Below are positions 48,651 to 56,736 of a DNA stretch of 64,000 bases, piece by piece (within the stretch, counting starts at the first letter, position 1; each line of letters opens with the position of its first letter). This DNA is from Streptomyces sp. BK208 (GTDB lineage Bacteria; Actinomycetota; Actinomycetes; Streptomycetales; Streptomycetaceae). The stretch covers positions 744,001-808,000 of the forward strand of contig NZ_SOAV01000001.1 of the NCBI RefSeq assembly GCF_004364245.1. Direction: 5' to 3'. The notes under the pieces were generated by a model. The model was not told the DNA's origin and searched no databases. It worked only from the letters and a program-made list of their open reading frames with translations. The position numbers and the translations under genes were made by a program.

Positions 48651-49688
48651 ATGGCCACTTCCGCCCCTGGTCCGAGGCCGCCGACGATCGCCGACGTCGC
48701 GCGCGTCGCCGGTGTCTCGCGCACGACCGTGTCGCACGCCCTGAACGGACTGGGCAAGGTCGATCCGCGGACCCGGGAGCGTGTCCGGCAGGCCGCGGCG
48801 GAGCTGGGATACCGGCCCAACCTGCGGGCGCAGCGGCTGCGGCGAGGGGAGGCGAAGGCCATCGCGCTCGCCTCCTCGATGCCGTTCGCGGTGGCGGGCG
48901 GGCCCTCGCGGCTCGGCTTCTACATGGAGGTCGCGGCGGCCGCCGCGGAGAGCGCCCTGCTGCACGACTACGCCCTCGTACTGGTGCCGCCCGTGCAGTC
49001 GGGTTCGGCGCTGTACTCCGTGGACATCGACGGGGCCATCGTGGTCGAGCCGGAGGTGGACGACGCGGCCGCCGCCCAGTTGCGCGAGCGGGGACTGCCG
49101 TACGTGGCGCTGGGCCGGCCCGTGTCGCCCGACGAGGACGCCCCCTACGTCGATCTGCGCGGCGGCCCGGTGGCGGAGCTGCTGCTCGGTCACCTGCGTG
49201 AGCAGGGGGCGCGGCGCCCCGCGCTGATCGTCGGCGCCGGTTCCCGCCACTCGTCCGTCGACGCGCTCGCGGCCTACGAACGGGCCGCCGACCGGTACGG
49301 CTGGGAGCCGGTCGTGGCGCGCGTCGCGGAGTCGGGCGGTGAGCGGGCCGGGTACGACGCGTGTGCCGCCCTGCTCGCCGAGCACCCTCGGACCGACGCG
49401 GTCTGCGCGCTCGTCGATGCCTTCGCGGTCGGTGCGGTGCGCGCGGTCCGGGACAGCGGGCGGACCGTACCGGACGACGTCATGGTCGTCACCCGCTACG
49501 ACGGGCTGCGCGCCCGCACCTGCGAGCCGCCGCTGACCGCGGTCGACCTGCACCTGGACCGTGCCGCGTCCGACGCGGTGGAGCTGCTCCTGGCCCGGCT
49601 CCGCGGGGACACGGCCACCGCGTCCGTGACGGCGCCCCCGCCGCGGGTGATCGTCCGCGCGTCGTCGGCACGGGTGACCGGCGCCTGA
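48651..49688 (+). CDS. LacI/GalR-family repressor
   Basis: 345 residues from the ATG at 48651. The N-terminal helix-turn-helix and hinge TIADVARVAGVSRTTVSHALNGLGKVDPRTRERV is canonical, and a periplasmic-binding-like effector domain follows (GAIVVEPEVDD, YVDLRGGPVAELLLGHL, ALIVGAGSRHSSVDALAAYERA, DAVCALVDAFAVGAVRAV, LTAVDLHLDRAA). It converges with the permease/amidohydrolase/TSUP operon, whose promoter has a doubled 14-bp palindrome with a central CG, the usual LacI-family operator shape. I infer that it controls that operon in response to a purine-like or other nucleobase ligand. Confidence 0.88.
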   Translation: MATSAPGPRPPTIADVARVAGVSRTTVSHALNGLGKVDPRTRERVRQAAAELGYRPNLRAQRLRRGEAKAIALASSMPFAVAGGPSRLGFYMEVAAAAAESALLHDYALVLVPPVQSGSALYSVDIDGAIVVEPEVDDAAAAQLRERGLPYVALGRPVSPDEDAPYVDLRGGPVAELLLGHLREQGARRPALIVGAGSRHSSVDALAAYERAADRYGWEPVVARVAESGGERAGYDACAALLAEHPRTDAVCALVDAFAVGAVRAVRDSGRTVPDDVMVVTRYDGLRARTCEPPLTAVDLHLDRAASDAVELLLARLRGDTATASVTAPPPRVIVRASSARVTGA

Positions 49689-49709
49689 GGAGCGGCGGGG
49701 GCCGGACCA

Positions 49710-49739
49710 CCCCTTCCGGGCAGGCTCCCGGAAGCGGGG
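49710..49739. terminator. Hairpin between convergent LacI and TSUP genes
   Basis: CTTCCGGG (49713-49720) pairs with CCCGGAAG (49727-49734) around a 6-nt loop, and the outer CCCC/GGGG extends the stem across one bulge. It lies 22 bp after the LacI stop. Confidence 0.6.
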
Positions 49740-49773
49740 ACCTGCCCGGGGCGAGGCGCCGGGCCGCGGGGCC

Positions 49774-50484
49774 TCAGAGCCCCAGCATCAGCACCAGCCC
49801 CGACACCAGGGCGAAGACCAGGACGAACAGGCGCATCCTGCGGGCGTCCAGGCGGTGGTGGACCAGGCGGCTGAGCCAGGCGCCGACGGCGATGGCCGGG
49901 AGGAGCAGGGCCGCCCGGCCCAGTTCGACGGGGGCGGCCTTTCCCGTCGCGAACAGCAGGACCAGGGAGGCCACCTCGCCGACGAGGAAGCAGGCGGCGA
50001 CCGTCGAGCGGAGTTCGGCGGGCGGCCGGTGCTGGTAGACCAGCGCGAGCGGCGGGCCGCCCACCCCGGTCGCGGTCTCGGTCAGTCCGGTGACCGCGCC
50101 CGCGCCGACGTACGCCGCCCGCCCGGGAGCGAACGTGGGGGCGGCGAGGCTGACGACGGCCGCGAGCACCGTGGAGACGCCCACGAAGAGACCGAGGTCG
50201 CGTTCCGGGATCAGCCAGAGCAGGGCCAGCCCGGCCGGCGTGGCGGCGAGTCTCGCCCCGGTGATCCAGCCGGCGCCGCGCAGGTCGAGCGACGCCCGTT
50301 CGCGCCAGGCGACGTACAGGTTGAGCGGGATCATCGACGCCAGGACGAACACCGGGACCAGGCCGGGATCGACGAACCCGGCGACGGGTGCGACGATCAG
50401 CGCGAAGCCGAGTCCGCTGCTGCCCTGCACGAAGGCGGCGACGGCCACCGCCACGGCGAGTACCGCCAGCATCTGTGCGCTCAA
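49774..50484 (-). CDS. TSUP-family membrane exporter (TauE/SafE type)
   Basis: 236 residues. TTG start at 50484 overlaps the amidohydrolase stop as TTGA and has GGGGAG nine bases upstream; the next ATG is four codons inside. Seven or eight hydrophobic segments, with FVQGSSGLGFALIVAPV near the start and GLTETATGVGGPPLALVYQ in the middle, the two half-repeat signatures of the TSUP family (sulfite, sulfonate or small organic anion transporters). It is the last gene of the nucleobase operon, so it may export a by-product of deamination or ring opening; the substrate is not visible from sequence. Confidence 0.82.
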   Translation of the reverse strand: MSAQMLAVLAVAVAVAAFVQGSSGLGFALIVAPVAGFVDPGLVPVFVLASMIPLNLYVAWRERASLDLRGAGWITGARLAATPAGLALLWLIPERDLGLFVGVSTVLAAVVSLAAPTFAPGRAAYVGAGAVTGLTETATGVGGPPLALVYQHRPPAELRSTVAACFLVGEVASLVLLFATGKAAPVELGRAALLLPAIAVGAWLSRLVHHRLDARRMRLFVLVFALVSGLVLMLGL

Positions 50485-51908
50485 CGCCGTGCACTCCCCT
50501 TCCGGCCCCGGTCGAGTGCCCGGGCCGCCGTGGACGTGGGGTGCACCCGGGTGACGCCGGCCCCGGCGACGGCGGCGCGGGCCAGTCCGGCCGCCCGCTC
50601 GACCAGTGCGGCCCCGTCCCAGCCGGTGGGCCGCCCCTGCCACATCCGCAGGCTCCCGGCGACGAACACGGCGGTGATCTGGTCCCGGTTGCCGCGCCGG
50701 ACGAGTTCCCACGGCAGGTCCCACGACAGGGCCAGTTCCGGGGTGTCGACGTCGACGAGCAGGAAGTCCGCCGCCTTCCCCCGTTCCACGGTGCCGGTGA
50801 CGGCGCCCAGGCCGACGGCGTCCGCTCCCCCGTGGGTGCCGCGCTCCAGCCAGGTCCACCCGGCGCCGCACGACGAGTCGCCGGTCGCCAGTCCGTACGC
50901 GAGCCGCTGGGCGAACTCCGCGGCGTCGGCGAGCCGGAAGCCGTCGCCGCGGGTGCCGTCGGTACCCGTACCGAAGCGCACGCCGCGCTCGGCCATGGCC
51001 GTGGCGGGCGCGACCGCGTTGCCCTTCCAGGCGCTCGCCACGGGGTTGTAGCTGACGGCGGTCCCCGTGTCGGCGAGCAGGGTCAGCTCGCGCGGGGTGA
51101 GGAGCGTGGCGTGCGCGGCGAGCAGCTGGGGGCCGAGCGCGCCGACCCGGTGCAGGTGCTCCAGGGGCCGCAACCCGTGCCGTACCAGGGAGCGTTCCAC
51201 GCCGGCGAGGTGTTCGTTGACGTGGATCTGGACGACGGCTCCCGCTTCCGCCGCCATGCGGGCCGTGGCGCGCAGGGTGGGTTCGGTGGCCGCCTCGGGG
51301 ATGGACACGGCCAGGGAGGGGTGTACGAGGGCGTCGCCGGTCCAGCGGGCGAGGTGCTTCTCCGCGCTCTCCAGGACGGCCGGATCCGCGGTGCCGTCCT
51401 GACCGTCCGGGCCGTCCGCGTCGTTGCAGACCAACCCGAGTACGCAGCGTATCCCGGCGTCTCGCGCGGCCGAGGCGACCACGTCCACGTCGACGTCGGC
51501 GCGGGTGCCGGCGTCGGCGACGGTGGTGAAGCCGCCGCGCAGGGCTTCGAGCGCCGCCAGTTTGGCCGCCGTGTAGGCCGACTCCTCGTCCAGCGCGCCC
51601 TCCAGCGGTACCCAGACCCTCCGGAAGATCTCGGAGGGCTCCCCGAAGGCGAGTGCGGCGCCGAAGCTCTGGGTGAGGTGGTGGTGGGCGTCGACGAAGC
51701 CGGGCATCAGCAGGTGGCCGGGCATGGGGACGGCGTCCAGATGCGGGTGGCTGCGGGCCAGTTCGTCCGCCGGGCCCACGGCGGCGAAGCGGCCGTCGTC
51801 GACCACGACCGCCCAGCCGTCGACGGGGCCTTCGGGCAGCAGCACCGAGCCCGGTACGAGCAGGATCGGGCCGGGGTGGGCGAGGGCGTCTCGGGCGGGT
51901 CGGTTCAT
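50481..51908 (-). CDS. Amidohydrolase, nucleobase deaminase type
   Basis: 475 residues of the metal-dependent amidohydrolase superfamily. FVDAHHHLTQ gives the HxH ligands His75 and His77, then VQIHVNEHL, LLAAHATLL and GTDGTRGD supply the other metal and catalytic positions. The fold and the segment HHLTQSFGAALAFGEPSEIFRRVWVPLEGAL resemble the 8-oxoguanine deaminase / atrazine chlorohydrolase subgroup. The start overlaps the purine-type permease stop as ATGA. Deamination or dechlorination of a purine-like or triazine base imported by that permease is the working idea. Confidence 0.85.
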   Translation of the reverse strand: MNRPARDALAHPGPILLVPGSVLLPEGPVDGWAVVVDDGRFAAVGPADELARSHPHLDAVPMPGHLLMPGFVDAHHHLTQSFGAALAFGEPSEIFRRVWVPLEGALDEESAYTAAKLAALEALRGGFTTVADAGTRADVDVDVVASAARDAGIRCVLGLVCNDADGPDGQDGTADPAVLESAEKHLARWTGDALVHPSLAVSIPEAATEPTLRATARMAAEAGAVVQIHVNEHLAGVERSLVRHGLRPLEHLHRVGALGPQLLAAHATLLTPRELTLLADTGTAVSYNPVASAWKGNAVAPATAMAERGVRFGTGTDGTRGDGFRLADAAEFAQRLAYGLATGDSSCGAGWTWLERGTHGGADAVGLGAVTGTVERGKAADFLLVDVDTPELALSWDLPWELVRRGNRDQITAVFVAGSLRMWQGRPTGWDGAALVERAAGLARAAVAGAGVTRVHPTSTAARALDRGRKGSARR

Positions 51909-53413
51909 CGGTCGCTTCCTGTGCGCGGTGTGGTCAGGCGGGCGACGACGCCGGGCCTGACGTGGTGGAAGAGGAGGTTGAGGACGACGGCCGTGAACGT
52001 GCCGACGGCGACGCCGCTTTCCAGGAGGATGCGGACGTTCGGCGGGAAGCCCCCGTACACGCCGGGGACGAGGATGGGCAGCAGCCCGAGGGCGAGGGCG
52101 ACGGCGCAGACGAACGTGCTGGTGTGCCGGTCGAGGTCGGACCTGCCGAGCATCTGGACGCCGAGCACGGTGATGACGCCGAAGACGACCATGGCGGTGC
52201 CGCCGACGACCGGGGTGGGGATCACGCTGATCGCGCGGGTGACGGGGGCGAGGACGCCGATCGCGACGAGTACGGCGCCCGCGGCGGCGGTGACGAAGCG
52301 GCTGCGCACGCCGGTCACGCGGACGATGCCGATGTTCTCGCCGCTGGTGACCATGAGCGGCAGTCCGAAGAAGCCGCCGAAGAGCGAGGTGAGCGCGTCG
52401 CCGCGGACGGTTCTGGGCACGTCGGTCCGGGCGTCGATCCGCTTGCCCACGGCCTCGGCGTTGATGACGGTCTGGCCGGTGGCCTCGGCCATGGAGGCCA
52501 GGGTGTACAGCATCAGGGGCAGCGCGGCGACGAGGTTGAACTGGGGCGAGCCGAAGGGCATCAGGTGCGGCAGGTTCACCAGGCCGCCGCCCATCGCGTC
52601 GGCGCCCGTCCCGTCGACCGCGCCGGTCACGGCCGCGAGGACGGCACCGGCCAGCAGGCCGAGCATCACGGCGAGTTGGCGCAGGATGCCGGTGAAGAAC
52701 AGGTAGAAGACGACGGTGAACCCGATCGTGGCCAGGCCGAGGCCCAGATCGCCGGGGTCGGCGAAGCCGGGCGAGCCGGGCTGGCCGGTGACGAGCACGG
52801 CACCGACCTTCACCAGGTTGACGCCGACGATGACGATCATGGTGCCGATGACGAGGGCGGGGAAGTACGCGAGGAGCCGGGAGAAGAGGGGCAGCACGAC
52901 GAAGGTGAACACCGCCGTGAGGATCACCGCGCCGGTGGCGGTACGCAGGCCGTGCTGTTCGGCGATGGCGAGGAAGAGGATGAGCGGCGCCCCGCCCGGC
53001 AGCATCACGAACGGCAGGCGGGGCCCGAACTTCCAGAAGCCGAGCGACTGGACGAGGGAGCCGGCGCCGGAGAGCACGAACGCCGCCGAGAGCAGGTCGA
53101 CGGTGAGGGCGGTGCCGAGACCGAGGGTGGCGCTCATCAGGAAGATCGCCGAGATGGGGGTCGCGGCCATGACGAGGACGTGCTGGACGCCGAAGAGCAG
53201 GATCCGGCCGAGCGGACGCGCCTCGTCCACGGGGTGCACCTTGTCCCGCGCCTCGTCCACGGGGTGCACCTTGACCCGGTCGTCGTCCTCACCGGCCGGG
53301 AACGGAGCTACGGCATCGGCCGGGGACGGGGGGCGGGGCTCGGGGTCGTGCGGGGCGGGGGCGGGCGTCGGTAGCGGGGCTGCCGGAGGGTGGTTCTGAC
53401 GGGGAGTGGACAC
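51905..53413 (-). CDS. Nucleobase:cation symporter, NCS2 (xanthine/uracil permease) family
   Basis: 502 residues from the GTG at 53413 (GGAG upstream, MSTPRQNHPP). A Pro-rich cytoplasmic N-terminus of about 75 residues precedes about 12-14 membrane helices. LLFGVQHVLVMAATPIS, GFWKFGPRLPFVMLPGGAPLIL, LYTLASMAEATGQTVINAEAVGK (the NCS2 substrate segment with conserved Glu) and LPLMVTSGENIGIVRVTGVRSR are family motifs. It should import a purine or related base with protons. Upstream in-frame Met codons cross the operator and are unlikely. The N-terminus contains a duplicated decapeptide. Confidence 0.88.
   Translation of the reverse strand: MSTPRQNHPPAAPLPTPAPAPHDPEPRPPSPADAVAPFPAGEDDDRVKVHPVDEARDKVHPVDEARPLGRILLFGVQHVLVMAATPISAIFLMSATLGLGTALTVDLLSAAFVLSGAGSLVQSLGFWKFGPRLPFVMLPGGAPLILFLAIAEQHGLRTATGAVILTAVFTFVVLPLFSRLLAYFPALVIGTMIVIVGVNLVKVGAVLVTGQPGSPGFADPGDLGLGLATIGFTVVFYLFFTGILRQLAVMLGLLAGAVLAAVTGAVDGTGADAMGGGLVNLPHLMPFGSPQFNLVAALPLMLYTLASMAEATGQTVINAEAVGKRIDARTDVPRTVRGDALTSLFGGFFGLPLMVTSGENIGIVRVTGVRSRFVTAAAGAVLVAIGVLAPVTRAISVIPTPVVGGTAMVVFGVITVLGVQMLGRSDLDRHTSTFVCAVALALGLLPILVPGVYGGFPPNVRILLESGVAVGTFTAVVLNLLFHHVRPGVVARLTTPRTGSDR
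53217..53273 (-). repeat. 27-bp perfect direct repeat in the permease N-terminal region
   Basis: 53217-53243 and 53247-53273 are identical and 30 bp apart, encoding the in-frame tandem decapeptide KVHPVDEARD/P in the cytoplasmic tail. A recent slippage event is likely. Confidence 0.85.
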
Positions 53414-53483
53414 GTTTCGGGGCTCCGTTCGGGCATACGGGCACGTTCGGATTCTCAGCCGCGATCCGGCCCTGGACGGAGAG

Positions 53484-53511
53484 CCAAATCGATTTGGCCA
53501 AATCGATTTGG
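53484..53511. promoter_or_regulatory. Double palindromic operator upstream of the nucleobase operon
   Basis: CCAAATCGATTTGG occurs twice back to back (53484-53497 and 53498-53511). Each copy is a perfect 14-bp palindrome with a central CG, as in LacI-family operators. The pair lies 71-98 bp upstream of the permease start, where it can cover the promoter. The low G+C of the sites in this background makes chance unlikely. The adjacent LacI-type regulator is the obvious candidate to bind. Confidence 0.85.
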
Positions 53512-53733
53512 CCGCCAGTATGCGGAGCCTCGCACCCGGCGTCAAGGTCGAGGGCGGCCGCCCGTTCTCCACGGCGCCCGGGACGGACGCCGTACGACGG
53601 ACGCCGTACGAGGGGGACCATACGGACGACCGGGACGGGCCGCAGGAACGGGTCGCGGCACGAGCGCCGTACGGGCGGGAGCCGGTGCTCGGCCCCCGCC
53701 CGCGGGTCGGTCCGGGAGACGCGGACCGGGAGG

Positions 53734-54480
53734 TCAGCGCTTCATGAGGGCGAAGACTCCCCAGCCGAGGTACTCACGTCCGTAGCGCGCGTAGCGGGCG
53801 GGCTCGGTGTTCAGCTCGTCCCGTACCTCGGCGGCGAGTTCGTCGTCACCGTTCCGATCGAGCCAGCGGCGCATGGTGAGCCACTGGGCGGCGACGTAGC
53901 GGTCCCAGTCGTCCTGGTCGGCGAGCGTCATCTCCACGACGTGGTACCCGAGTTCCCGGAACCGCTCGATCAGCCCGGGCAGGGGCAGGAAGTCGGCGGC
54001 GGAGGCGGCGTGGCAGGCCCGGGCGGTCGCCTCGTCCGGAGGGGTCCGCCGCCAGTAGGGCTCGCCGATCAGCGTCATGCCTCCGGGGCGGAGGCTGCGG
54101 TCGAGCAGTTCGGCCGTTCCGGCGACGCCGTCGCCGATCCACGTGGCGCCGACGCAGGCGGCCAGATCCACCGGCTCGTCCGCCACGTGACCGGCGGCGT
54201 CACCGTGCACGAACTCGACCCGGTCCGTGACGCCGAGTTCGGCGGCGCGGGCCCTGGCCCGCTCGGTGAACACCGTGCTGATGTCGACCCCGGTGCCGGT
54301 GATGCCCAGGTCACGCGCCCAGGTGCAGAGCAACTCGCCCGAGCCGCAGGCCAGGTCGAGCACCCGTGTCCCGGGGGCGAGGCGGAGGGATTCACCCAGG
54401 GCGGCGAGCTTGCCGGCGGTCAGTGGATTGTGGATCCGGTGACCGCTCTCGCGGATGGTGAAGATGCGGGGAAGGTCCAT
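53734..54480 (-). CDS. Class I SAM-dependent methyltransferase
   Basis: 248 residues from the ATG at 54480, which has GAGGAA eight bases upstream; a second ATG at 54501 has no ribosome site. SAM motif I is TRVLDLACGSGELLCTWA near residue 45, then TGTGVDIS (acidic loop), VEFVHGDAAGHV, VDLAACVGATWIGDG and LRPGGMTLIGEPYW. The C-terminal half (LADQDDWDRYVAAQWLTMRRWL) is typical of the small Streptomyces family often annotated as SAM methyltransferase of unknown substrate. It is preceded on the same strand by a 22-codon ORF with a strong ribosome site. Confidence 0.85.
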   Translation of the reverse strand: MDLPRIFTIRESGHRIHNPLTAGKLAALGESLRLAPGTRVLDLACGSGELLCTWARDLGITGTGVDISTVFTERARARAAELGVTDRVEFVHGDAAGHVADEPVDLAACVGATWIGDGVAGTAELLDRSLRPGGMTLIGEPYWRRTPPDEATARACHAASAADFLPLPGLIERFRELGYHVVEMTLADQDDWDRYVAAQWLTMRRWLDRNGDDELAAEVRDELNTEPARYARYGREYLGWGVFALMKR

Positions 54481-54727
54481 GATCTGATTCCTCACTGTCA
54501 TGCCTCGGAGTGCGGGGACTGCCGGGAAGCGCGCACCGGGCACGCGAGGGGACGGCCGCGTCGGGCGGCCCGGACGCGGGCGGCCGGGGGGATGACGCGT
54601 CCGGGAGGAGGGGGAACGGACGGGTGTGGAGCGACTTGACGCGACAAGGTGGAGACCCTTGAACGGGGGCCCCGCCGGACGCAGGCGTGCCGTTGACACT
54701 CCTCGGCGGGAGGAAGGCAGGCGAGGG

Positions 54728-54796
54728 TCAGGACGAGGCCCGGGAGGTGAGGATGGTCCGGGCACCGCACACGGCGGGCGTCTCGGCGACAGTCAT
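54728..54796 (-). CDS. Tiny ORF (22 aa), possible leader peptide
   Basis: An ATG at 54796 has an excellent ribosome site (GAGGAGGTG, eight bases). It opens a 22-residue peptide (MTVAETPAVCGARTILTSRA then SS) that ends 247 bp before the methyltransferase on the same strand. The region between contains several GC-rich inverted repeats, so an attenuator-type leader is possible. A very small secreted or modified peptide is the alternative. No family recognised. Confidence 0.35.
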   Translation of the reverse strand: MTVAETPAVCGARTILTSRASS

Positions 54797-54886
54797 CGAC
54801 ACACCTCCTCGGATCTCCGTGAGCGAACGATCTTCACTCGGCCGCCCACGGTAGCACCGCCCGTGGAACGTCGGCGCGAACAGTCG

Positions 54887-54915
54887 TTGACAAGTGCGCC
54901 GCCCTACCCGAATCC
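54887..54915 (+). promoter_or_regulatory. Candidate rightward promoter
   Basis: A perfect TTGACA at 54887-54892 lies 17-18 bp before a weak -10 (AATCCT region, 54911-54916). It could drive the small ORF at 55031, about 115 bp downstream. The -10 match is poor. Confidence 0.3.
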
Positions 54916-55030
54916 TGGCATGCGCACGTTCACAGCAGGCGCCACGCACCACGCGGCGTGCACCCCGCACCACGCACCCCGCGCCCGCACCCCCCGACCG
55001 TCACACCGTCTTCAATCGGAAGGACACGGC

Positions 55031-55105
55031 ATGGCGCAGAAGATCGAGATCCGTCCGCTGGACAAGAAGGAAACCACCGGCGACAGCAACAGTCAGGGCG
55101 CCTGA
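55031..55105 (+). CDS. Tiny ORF (24 aa) with strong ribosome site, function unknown
   Basis: An ATG preceded by GGAAGGA (eight bases) opens a 24-residue hydrophilic peptide beginning MAQKIEIRPLDKKETTGDSN. A charged N-terminal half and a short SNSQGA end would suit a modified-peptide precursor, but no core motif (Cys, aromatic run) or maturase is present next door apart from the methyltransferase 550 bp away on the other strand. The last 13 bases overlap the end of the convergent GNAT gene. Not recognised; could be a chance ORF. Confidence 0.4.
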   Translation: MAQKIEIRPLDKKETTGDSNSQGA

Positions 55106-55692
55106 GGCGTAGGGCGTGGTCCGGCGCCGTCGCGGCGCCAGACCATGCTCTGCCCGGCCTCCGCCGGCGTCTGCGGCTCGTCCGGTTCGACGCGGAGCAA
55201 CCGGTACCCCAGCCGGGGCGGGATCTCCGCGCTGCGGACGTTGGCCCGGTCGCAGTGGATCTCCATCGCCTCGATGCCGGGCAGCCGGAGGCCTTCCTCG
55301 GTCAGCGCGGCCGCCGCCCGGGTGGCGAGTCCGCGGCCGGTGGCCGGGGAGCAGACCCAGTAGCCGATCTCCAGGACGCCCGCCCCGCCGTTCGGGAACA
55401 TCGCGCCCCCGCCGATCACCGCGTCGAGGCGGTCCGGCGGCGTGAGCACGTAGACGAACGACCGGCCCGCGTCCCAGTCCGCGTCCTGTTCGGCGCGGAA
55501 CCTCTCCGTCTCCTCCCGGGTCGGCGGATGCCGGGCCCAGCGCAGCCACTTGCCCAGGTGCTCGACGTCGGCGGCGACCGCGTCGATGAACGCGGCGTCG
55601 GGCACCAGCGAGCGCCGTCGCAGTACGGAACCGTCCGGCAGGGTGATGTTCTCGCGCGGAAGCCTGGAATCGGAAAGGGTGCCCTCGGTCAT
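55093..55692 (-). CDS. GNAT-family N-acetyltransferase
   Basis: 199 residues from the ATG at 55692. GNAT elements: LVPDAAFIDAVAADVEHLGKWL at the start, DAVIGGGAMFPNGGAGVLEIGYWVCSPATGRGLATRAAAAL (in parts) with the acetyl-CoA-binding GRGLATRA, and DRANVRSAEIPPRLGYRLL, where Asn-x-x-S-A-x-x-x-x-x-x-L-G-Y is the usual motif B. It resembles RimJ/RimL-type acetyltransferases of proteins or amino sugars. Substrate unknown. Converges with the small ORF upstream. Confidence 0.85.
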   Translation of the reverse strand: MTEGTLSDSRLPRENITLPDGSVLRRRSLVPDAAFIDAVAADVEHLGKWLRWARHPPTREETERFRAEQDADWDAGRSFVYVLTPPDRLDAVIGGGAMFPNGGAGVLEIGYWVCSPATGRGLATRAAAALTEEGLRLPGIEAMEIHCDRANVRSAEIPPRLGYRLLRVEPDEPQTPAEAGQSMVWRRDGAGPRPTPQAP

Positions 55693-55790
55693 GTCTGCAT
55701 CCTGGCCCACCCGGCCCGGCACCTGAAGAGGGCCGTCGTGCCGAGGCCCCGGCGGTCCTCCGACGGGGCGCCCGCCTCGGGGAGCCACCC

Positions 55791-56732
55791 TCAGGCGGGC
55801 TGTCCCGGAGAGGAGCGGCCGGCCCGTCGGGTGAAGCGCCGCAGTCCGCGGCGGGTGGGCTTGAGGGGCTTGTCCTCGGGCGCGACCGGCGCCGCTTCCG
55901 GGGACGGCGCCGTGCCGGGGCCCGCGGTCAGGGCCGCGGGCGCCGACGACCGGGTGACCGGGCGGCCGCCCTGGGCGAGCCGGCTCCGTACGGCCTGGGC
56001 CATGGCCTGGTGGGCCGGCTCCCGCAGCAGGCCCGCCGAGGACAACCGCTCCCACATGTGCAGGAGTTCCTGTCCCCGGGTGGCCACCTGGCCCTCGTCC
56101 CACAGCCGTTGCCACGCCGCGGTGGCGCGGGCCACGTCGGGGGCGGCCCGGTTCAGGTCGGTGCGGCAGCGGATGCGGGCGACGGTCAGCGCCAGGACGG
56201 TGGAGAGCATGTGGTCGCCGCGCAGGTACGCGAGGTACGCCTCGATCGCCCTGGCCTCCAGGGAGAGTTCGTCCTCCGCGCCGCGCCGCAGCGTGAGGTG
56301 CTCCCGCAGGGCACTGGCGAGGACGAACGCGGCGTGCAGTTCCTCGCGCTGCGCGTGCTGGATGATGCGCTCGACGCGGGCGAGCGGGGGGAAGCCGGCC
56401 TCTTCCGCTGCGGTGCGTTCACGGCCGGGCGGCAGGTCGTCCTCGTCGGCGATGGTCCGGCTCGACCCGTCGGGGTGCACCCGCAGCCGCGCCACCTGCT
56501 GCACGGTGCGGTCGATGACGGTGGCAGCGACCGGCGCCCCCAGCGTGCGGGCGAACATGGCGACGGCGTCGAGGATGGCCTCGTTGGGCGGCCGCATGCC
56601 GCCCATCTCCAGCAGGTGACCGTTGACCACCGTCGATCCGTCCTCGGCCACGTAGGCGTCGAGGCGGATCAGCGGCTGGGCACCGAGCGCGGGCAGGTTC
56701 CCCTCGTCACGGGGGGTCAGCGAGTGGGTCAT
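55791..56732 (-). CDS. Uncharacterised protein, coupled to the NlpC/P60 gene
   Basis: 313 residues; no family recognised with confidence. The first 120 residues look like a compact alpha/beta domain (RLDAYVAEDGSTVVNGHLLEMGGMRPPNEAILDAVAMFARTLG, in parts). The middle (AREELHAAFVLASALREHLTLRR to RGDHMLSTVLALTVARIR) is helical and repeat-like. The last 60 residues are Pro/Ala-rich with a basic end (RRGLRRFTRRAGRS). No signal peptide is seen, so it is probably cytoplasmic. It begins 4 bp after the upstream NlpC/P60 stop and is probably co-translated. Confidence 0.6.
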   Translation of the reverse strand: MTHSLTPRDEGNLPALGAQPLIRLDAYVAEDGSTVVNGHLLEMGGMRPPNEAILDAVAMFARTLGAPVAATVIDRTVQQVARLRVHPDGSSRTIADEDDLPPGRERTAAEEAGFPPLARVERIIQHAQREELHAAFVLASALREHLTLRRGAEDELSLEARAIEAYLAYLRGDHMLSTVLALTVARIRCRTDLNRAAPDVARATAAWQRLWDEGQVATRGQELLHMWERLSSAGLLREPAHQAMAQAVRSRLAQGGRPVTRSSAPAALTAGPGTAPSPEAAPVAPEDKPLKPTRRGLRRFTRRAGRSSPGQPA

Positions 56733-56736
56733 CGGC

